Assembly (NCBI RefSeq): GCF_009731465.1
Contig: NZ_AP021887.1
Coordinates: forward strand, 1,879,758-1,943,757
Direction: 5' to 3'
Length of the DNA stretch: 64,000 bases
Source: Streptococcus sp. 116-D4
GTDB lineage: Bacteria > Bacillota > Bacilli > Lactobacillales > Streptococcaceae
Notes under the pieces: generated by a model
The model's database searches: none
The model's input: the letters and a program-made list of their open reading frames with translations, nothing else
Told to the model about the DNA's origin: nothing
Program-made: the position numbers and the translations under genes
In this document: piece after piece, positions 59,378 through 64,000 of the stretch
How the letters are laid out: every line of letters begins with the position of its first letter
How positions within the stretch are numbered: the first letter of the stretch is position 1

Positions 59378-60699
59378 TCAAATTCCCTCTTAAATCTAAT
59401 AATTTGTCTAAATGTACTGCCTTCCATCTCTGTTTCTAAAATAATATTGTTGTACTTATTTAGTAGTTCTTTCACATTATTTAAGCCTACTCCGCGATTT
59501 CTTCCCTTAGTTGAGAATCCTAAAGTAAATAGATCTCCTGAAGGAGTCATCGTCATTTTACATGAATTCTGAATCACAATAACTGTTTCAGTTTCCATCT
59601 TAATAACTGCTACTTCCATCTGCTTTTTATAGCTATCAGCCGATCCTTCGACAGCATTGTTCAATAAAACACTCATAATACGAACTAAATCCAATAGTTC
59701 AATTGGTAGATTGGTAATCGTATCTTTTACTTCAAGTGTAAACTCTACACCATTATTTCGAGCATAGACAATGGACTGAGCAACCAAACTTCTTAAAGCT
59801 GAATCTTCTATGTTGTTCAAATCAAAGTAAGTGTACTTATCTGAACGCAGTTTATGATTAGCTTTGACCAAAACTTCATTGTAAACTCTGTCAATTTCCT
59901 GTAAATCACCACTGTCAATTGCCATCTGCATGCTGACAAGCATTCCAGCATAGTCATGTCGAAAACCACGGATTTCATTATACAAGCCAACAATTTCGTC
60001 TGTATAATTCTGTAAATGTCTCTGTTCAAATTTCTTCTGCTTCAACGCAATCTCTTTCTCCATTTGTTCTTTATGCGAATTCATTGCAAAGAAGGTCAAA
60101 AGGAGAGAAATAAAGACGATAGATGATAAAATACTTCCAAAACTATTCAAATGTTTAACCGTACTTACCATATCAGAAACGAAAGATACAATATGGAGCA
60201 ATAGTAAAGCAAAAAATATTTTTTTCAAGAAAGGATAGAGGTAGTCTTTGTCAAAATAGGCTAGTTCCAAATGGAAATAACGAATGATTGTAACGATAAC
60301 GACATAGGTCAACACCGTTACAACGAAAAAGAATGGGTCATGGTATTGTAAAACAAAATTGTCTCCTGTTATAGAGGAGAAAGTTACGGACAGAAAGTTA
60401 TGAGTGCTCTCATATAAAAGAGCTAGTAGTAAACTTAGGAATAGTCCTCTATCCCTCTCATACTGTTTCTTCCATCGAAAATAGGAATATAAGCCCAAAG
60501 GAAATAAAAATGTTGCAATCCCTAACCCATCTAAATATAGAAGATAAAAAGGAAGATCAAGTATTGTTCCTACTAGTAATGTATAAACACCAAAAAAGCA
60601 TAATTCTTTTCTATTTATTTGACCTTTACAAATTAAATGGTAACTGTGACTAATAATTAAAAAATATAATATAAAATCTACTACTGAAAAAAAATCCAT
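59374..60699 (-). CDS. comD: Competence histidine kinase ComD
   Basis: A 441-residue HPK10-type sensor. Six or seven hydrophobic segments fill the first ~220 residues and form the peptide receptor. The phospho-acceptor histidine is in IRGFRHDYAGML (about residue 249), and the ATPase G-box is GVGLNNVKELL near the end. It detects the CSP encoded by the adjacent comC and passes the phosphate to ComE. The N-terminal half is expected to be matched to this strain's CSP type. Confidence 0.97.
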   Translation of the reverse strand: MDFFSVVDFILYFLIISHSYHLICKGQINRKELCFFGVYTLLVGTILDLPFYLLYLDGLGIATFLFPLGLYSYFRWKKQYERDRGLFLSLLLALLYESTHNFLSVTFSSITGDNFVLQYHDPFFFVVTVLTYVVIVTIIRYFHLELAYFDKDYLYPFLKKIFFALLLLHIVSFVSDMVSTVKHLNSFGSILSSIVFISLLLTFFAMNSHKEQMEKEIALKQKKFEQRHLQNYTDEIVGLYNEIRGFRHDYAGMLVSMQMAIDSGDLQEIDRVYNEVLVKANHKLRSDKYTYFDLNNIEDSALRSLVAQSIVYARNNGVEFTLEVKDTITNLPIELLDLVRIMSVLLNNAVEGSADSYKKQMEVAVIKMETETVIVIQNSCKMTMTPSGDLFTLGFSTKGRNRGVGLNNVKELLNKYNNIILETEMEGSTFRQIIRFKREFE

Positions 60700-60710
60700 T
60701 CTCTACTCCT

Positions 60711-60842
60711 TTATCTTCTTCTAAATAAACTAAAAATATTAAAGGACTTTTCATTCATTTTCCTCATCTCCCCACCTTTAATATTTTGCAAATCTTTTTC
60801 CTGCAAGGCTACAAACTTTTCCAATTTAACCGTGTTTTTCAT
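60711..60842 (-). CDS. comC: Competence-stimulating peptide precursor ComC
   Basis: A 43-residue precursor too short for most gene finders. The leader [24 protein letters not shown] (24 residues) ends in the double glycine cut by ComA. The predicted mature peptide is [19 protein letters not shown], 19 residues. It keeps the EMR start and the basic end of mitis-group CSPs but differs from pneumococcal CSP-1 and CSP-2, which have 17. AGGAG precedes the ATG and comD follows 11 bp later. Confidence 0.96.
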   Translation of the reverse strand: MKNTVKLEKFVALQEKDLQNIKGGEMRKMNEKSFNIFSLFRRR

Positions 60843-60892
60843 AATAAAATCTCCTAAAATGTTTTTTTCTTGTAAGCTAACTTACAAAAACC

Positions 60893-60959
60893 ATTATACA
60901 AAATGGAATTTCATTTTAGATAAAATTCTCTCAACTGTCATTTTTTTCTCCCCAAGTGT
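60893..60959 (-). promoter_or_regulatory. comCDE promoter with ComE direct repeats
   Basis: On the minus strand ACACTTGGG (60951-60959), then exactly 12 bases, then ACAGTTGAG (60930-60938): a match to the aCAnTTcaG-12-aCAgTTgaG ComE-binding pattern. TATAAT follows at 60893-60898, about 50 bp before comC. Confidence 0.93.
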
Positions 60960-60968
60960 ACTTTTTTA

Positions 60969-60996
60969 AGAAAAAAGCCGGGAAAATTCCCAGCTT
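60969..60996 (-). terminator. Terminator of tRNA-Arg, upstream of comC
   Basis: On the minus strand AAGCTGGGAA and TTCCCGGCTT pair around TT and are followed by TTTTC. It limits read-through from the tRNA gene into comCDE. Confidence 0.8.
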
Positions 60997-61007
60997 TGCT
61001 ACTATAT

Positions 61008-61081
61008 TGATCCCAGCAGGATTCGAACCTGCGACCGTTCGCTTAGAAGGCGAATGCTCTATCCAGCTGAGCTATGAGACC
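61008..61081 (-). tRNA. tRNA-Arg (anticodon TCT)
   Basis: 74 bases. Acceptor GGTCTCA pairs with TGGGATC (two G-T), the anticodon arm is TTCGC-CTTCTAA-GCGAA with TCT, and the T arm holds AGGTTCGAATCCT. It flanks comC, as in pneumococcus. Confidence 0.96.
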
Positions 61082-61124
61082 TAGTACAGCTATTCTACCA
61101 AAAATTCAATTGAAAGTCAATTTT

Positions 61125-61604
61125 CTATTTATGATAGGGCGAGCCCTGCTGTATTGTAAAAGCCCGATAGATTTGTTCAACAAGGACTAGTCTCATTAAC
61201 TGATGGGGCAAGGTTAAACGACCAAAACTAACAGAGAGATTGGCTCTCTTTTTTACATCCTGTGCTAATCCCAGACTCCCTCCAATAATAAAGGTAAGAG
61301 TAGAAAATCCTTTTATAGAAGCTTCTTCTAACTGCTTACTAAATTCTTCTGAGGAGAAAGTTTTCCCTTCAATAGCTAACACAATAACGAAATCACGGTC
61401 ACCAACTTTTGATAAAATTCTCTGACCTTCTATTTCTAAAATCTTTTGATTTTCTAACTCACTGGCCCTATCTGGTGTTTTTTCATCTGCTAGCTCAATC
61501 ATTTCAAGCTTAGCAAATCGAGAAATTCGTTTTACATACTCTGCAATACCATCTTTTAAATACTTTTCTTTCAGTTTCCCAACTGTTACAACTTTAATTT
61601 TCAT
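61125..61604 (-). CDS. rlmH: 23S rRNA (pseudouridine1915-N3)-methyltransferase RlmH
   Basis: A 159-residue SPOUT methyltransferase modifying helix 69 of 23S rRNA. Features are [20 protein letters not shown] at the start, [17 protein letters not shown] in the knot and the C-terminal [16 protein letters not shown]. Complete, with the usual position next to htrA, from which it diverges. Confidence 0.97.
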   Translation of the reverse strand: MKIKVVTVGKLKEKYLKDGIAEYVKRISRFAKLEMIELADEKTPDRASELENQKILEIEGQRILSKVGDRDFVIVLAIEGKTFSSEEFSKQLEEASIKGFSTLTFIIGGSLGLAQDVKKRANLSVSFGRLTLPHQLMRLVLVEQIYRAFTIQQGSPYHK

Positions 61605-61629
61605 GACTCTATTCTAACATATTCTCTAT

Positions 61630-61716
61630 TTTTTCACATCTTATTCACAAAATAAAAGGTGAATTTTAGCCGAGAAAATCACAGATTTTTGAAAGTTATC
61701 CACAATCTGTGAAAAA
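61630..61716. promoter_or_regulatory. DnaA-box cluster between rlmH and htrA
   Basis: A perfect TTATCCACA at 61696-61704, a near match TTATTCACA at 61641-61649, and TTTTTCACA-like boxes at 61630-61638 (plus) and 61708-61716 (minus). Whether DnaA acts here as an initiator or a regulator is not known from sequence. Confidence 0.6.
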
Positions 61717-61724
61717 CTTTTGTT

Positions 61725-62973
<1,249 letters not shown>

Positions 62974-62982
62974 TTGACATCT

Positions 62983-63002
62983 ATGTAAAGAAAACTTTAC
63001 AT
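62983..63002. repeat. Perfect 8-4-8 palindrome between htrA and parB
   Basis: ATGTAAAG-AAAA-CTTTACAT, 28 bp before the parB ATG. It could be an operator or a weak RNA hairpin; no T-tract follows, so it is not a standard terminator. Confidence 0.65.
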
Positions 63003-63030
63003 AAGAGAAAAGATGTGTTAGTGTAGAATC

Positions 63031-63789
63031 ATGGAAAAATTTGAAATGATTTCTATCACAGATATACAAAAAAATCCCTATCAACCTCGAAAAGAATTTG
63101 ATGGAGAAAAACTACAGGAACTAGCACAGTCTATCAAAGAAAATGGGGTCATTCAACCGATTATTGTTCGTCAATCTCCTGTTATTGGTTATGAAATCCT
63201 TGCAGGAGAGAGACGCTATCGGGCTTCACTTTTAGCTGGTCTAACGTCTATCCCAGCTGTTGTTAAACAGCTCTCAGACCAAGAAATGATGGTCCAGTCC
63301 ATCATTGAAAATTTACAAAGAGAAAATTTAAATCCAATAGAAGAAGCACGCGCCTATGAATCTCTTATAGAGAAAGGATTTACCCATGCTGAAATTGCAG
63401 ATAAAATGGGCAAGTCTCGTCCTTATATCAGCAACTCTATTCGCTTGCTTTCCTTGCCAGAACAGATCCTCTCAGAAGTAGAAAATGGCCAACTATCACA
63501 AGCACATGCGCGTTCGCTAGTTGGCTTGAATAAGAAACAACAAGACTATTTCTTTCAACGAATCATAGAGGAAGACATTTCTGTAAGGAAGTTAGAAGCT
63601 CTTCTGACAGAGAAAAAACAAAAGAAACAGCAAAAAAATGATTATTTCATACAAAATGAAGAAGAACAGTTAAAAAAACTACTCGGATTAGATGTGGAAA
63701 TCAAACTGTCTAAAAAAGATAGTGGAAAAATTATTATTGCTTTCTCAAACAAAGAAGAATACAGTAGAATTATCAACAGCCTGAAATAA
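63031..63789 (+). CDS. parB: Chromosome partitioning protein ParB (Spo0J)
   Basis: A 252-residue CTPase/DNA-binding protein. The N-terminal ParB box has IQKNPYQPRKEF and the CTP-binding GERRYRASLLAG (about residue 57). The helix-turn-helix is HAEIADKMGKSRPYISNSI. A basic linker and the dimer domain follow. No parA is next to it, as is usual in streptococci. It should load at parS sites, two of which are in this window. It probably shares the htrA transcript. Confidence 0.96.
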   Translation: MEKFEMISITDIQKNPYQPRKEFDGEKLQELAQSIKENGVIQPIIVRQSPVIGYEILAGERRYRASLLAGLTSIPAVVKQLSDQEMMVQSIIENLQRENLNPIEEARAYESLIEKGFTHAEIADKMGKSRPYISNSIRLLSLPEQILSEVENGQLSQAHARSLVGLNKKQQDYFFQRIIEEDISVRKLEALLTEKKQKKQQKNDYFIQNEEEQLKKLLGLDVEIKLSKKDSGKIIIAFSNKEEYSRIINSLK

Positions 63790-63821
63790 GGCTGTTCTTT
63801 TATTTTTTTATCTCACAAAGT

Positions 63822-63936
63822 TATCCACTGTTTTTTTTAGTCAAAAGCTTAAATAATCAACAATTTCTGATTTTATCCCCAACCTGTGGATAAAACTTGC
63901 TAACATTGTGGATTATTTTTCACAGCTTGTGGAAAA
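63822..63936. other. Origin region: DnaA boxes upstream of dnaA
   Basis: TTATCCACT (63822), TTATCCCCA (63873), TTATCCACA on the minus strand (63885-63893), TAATCCACA on the minus strand (63907-63915), TTTTTCACA (63916) and TGTGGAAAA (63928) are clustered in ~115 bases between parB and the window end. This is the usual oriC side upstream of dnaA. Confidence 0.88.
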
Positions 63937-63949
63937 TTCTTGCTATCTA

Positions 63950-63992
63950 TGGTAAAATAAGTCTATCATTAAACTTTAGATAGTAAAGGAGG
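63950..63992 (+). promoter_or_regulatory. dnaA promoter (extended -10) and ribosome-binding site
   Basis: TGGTAAAAT at 63950-63958 is an extended -10, and AAAGGAGG at 63985-63992 is a strong ribosome-binding site. The dnaA start codon itself lies just beyond base 64000. Confidence 0.65.
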
Positions 63993-64000
63993 AAAAAGTA

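Overview
The window is low-GC Firmicute DNA and reads as a chromosome segment of a mitis-group Streptococcus. The gene order from dlt and glp through clpC/ctsR, cbpD, dnaC, comF, tsf/rpsB, pcsB/mreCD, recF, guaB, trpS, comCDE, rlmH, htrA and parB to the dnaA leader is the order I remember to the left of oriC in S. pneumoniae. Three things point to a non-pneumococcal relative such as S. mitis: the competence peptide is neither pneumococcal CSP-1 nor CSP-2, the choline-binding hydrolase CbpD is short with a single SH3b-like domain, and an NAD-salvage locus lies where pneumococcus, as I recall it, carries cbpA and two-component system 06. Most genes are on the minus strand, so they are transcribed away from oriC and with replication.

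Layout. 1-3100: start of dltC, then dltB, dltA and dltX (teichoic acid D-alanylation), read leftwards from one promoter. 3170-9063: glycerol genes glpF, glpO and glpK. A drug-type MFS transporter is wedged behind glpF between two 202-bp copies of the glpF 3' end. 9148-10557: an Mga-like regulator. 10740-13132: hslO, dus and an isochorismatase-type hydrolase on the plus strand. 13202-17119: a DUF6287-like lipoprotein with a ComX box upstream, a frameshifted small membrane gene, and nadR-pnuC-Nudix. 17267-20207: ctsR-clpC with its CtsR operator. 20278-23267: a thiamine-precursor ABC transporter under a terminating TPP riboswitch. 23316-31347: cbpD, veg, dnaC, rplI, gdpP, hpf, comFC and comFA. 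31389-33506: a YigZ/YvyE-family gene, a PH-domain gene and cysK. 33604-35016: an intact ISL3-family (IS1167-like) element with 8-bp target duplications. 35050-46275: tsf, rpsB, pcsB, mreD, mreC, ecfT, ecfA2, ecfA1, pgsA, rodZ and two M16 peptidase-family genes. 46434-55042: yaaA, recF, guaB, trpS, an ABC-F ATPase and a YfhO-family membrane protein. 55070-58382: divergent YhgE/Pip and TetR genes. 58423-61081: tRNA-Asn, tRNA-Glu, comE, comD, comC and tRNA-Arg. 61125-64000: rlmH, htrA, parB and a DnaA-box cluster leading into dnaA, which starts just past the window.

Connections. Competence recurs: comCDE is the switch, with ComE repeats upstream; comFA and cbpD carry ComX boxes, and so does the lipoprotein at 13202. 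Chromosome segregation also recurs: parB near oriC and two parS-like 16-bp palindromes inside ecfA1 and the yfhO-family gene. Cell-envelope functions dominate the rest (dlt, pcsB, mreCD, rodZ, pgsA, gdpP, htrA).

No stretch over 300 bases lacks a gene. The longer gaps (2998-3223, 13916-14193, 36949-37172, 63790-64000) hold the promoters, operators and terminators listed. No rRNA, CRISPR array or prophage was seen. All start corrections rest on ribosome-binding sites read by eye.
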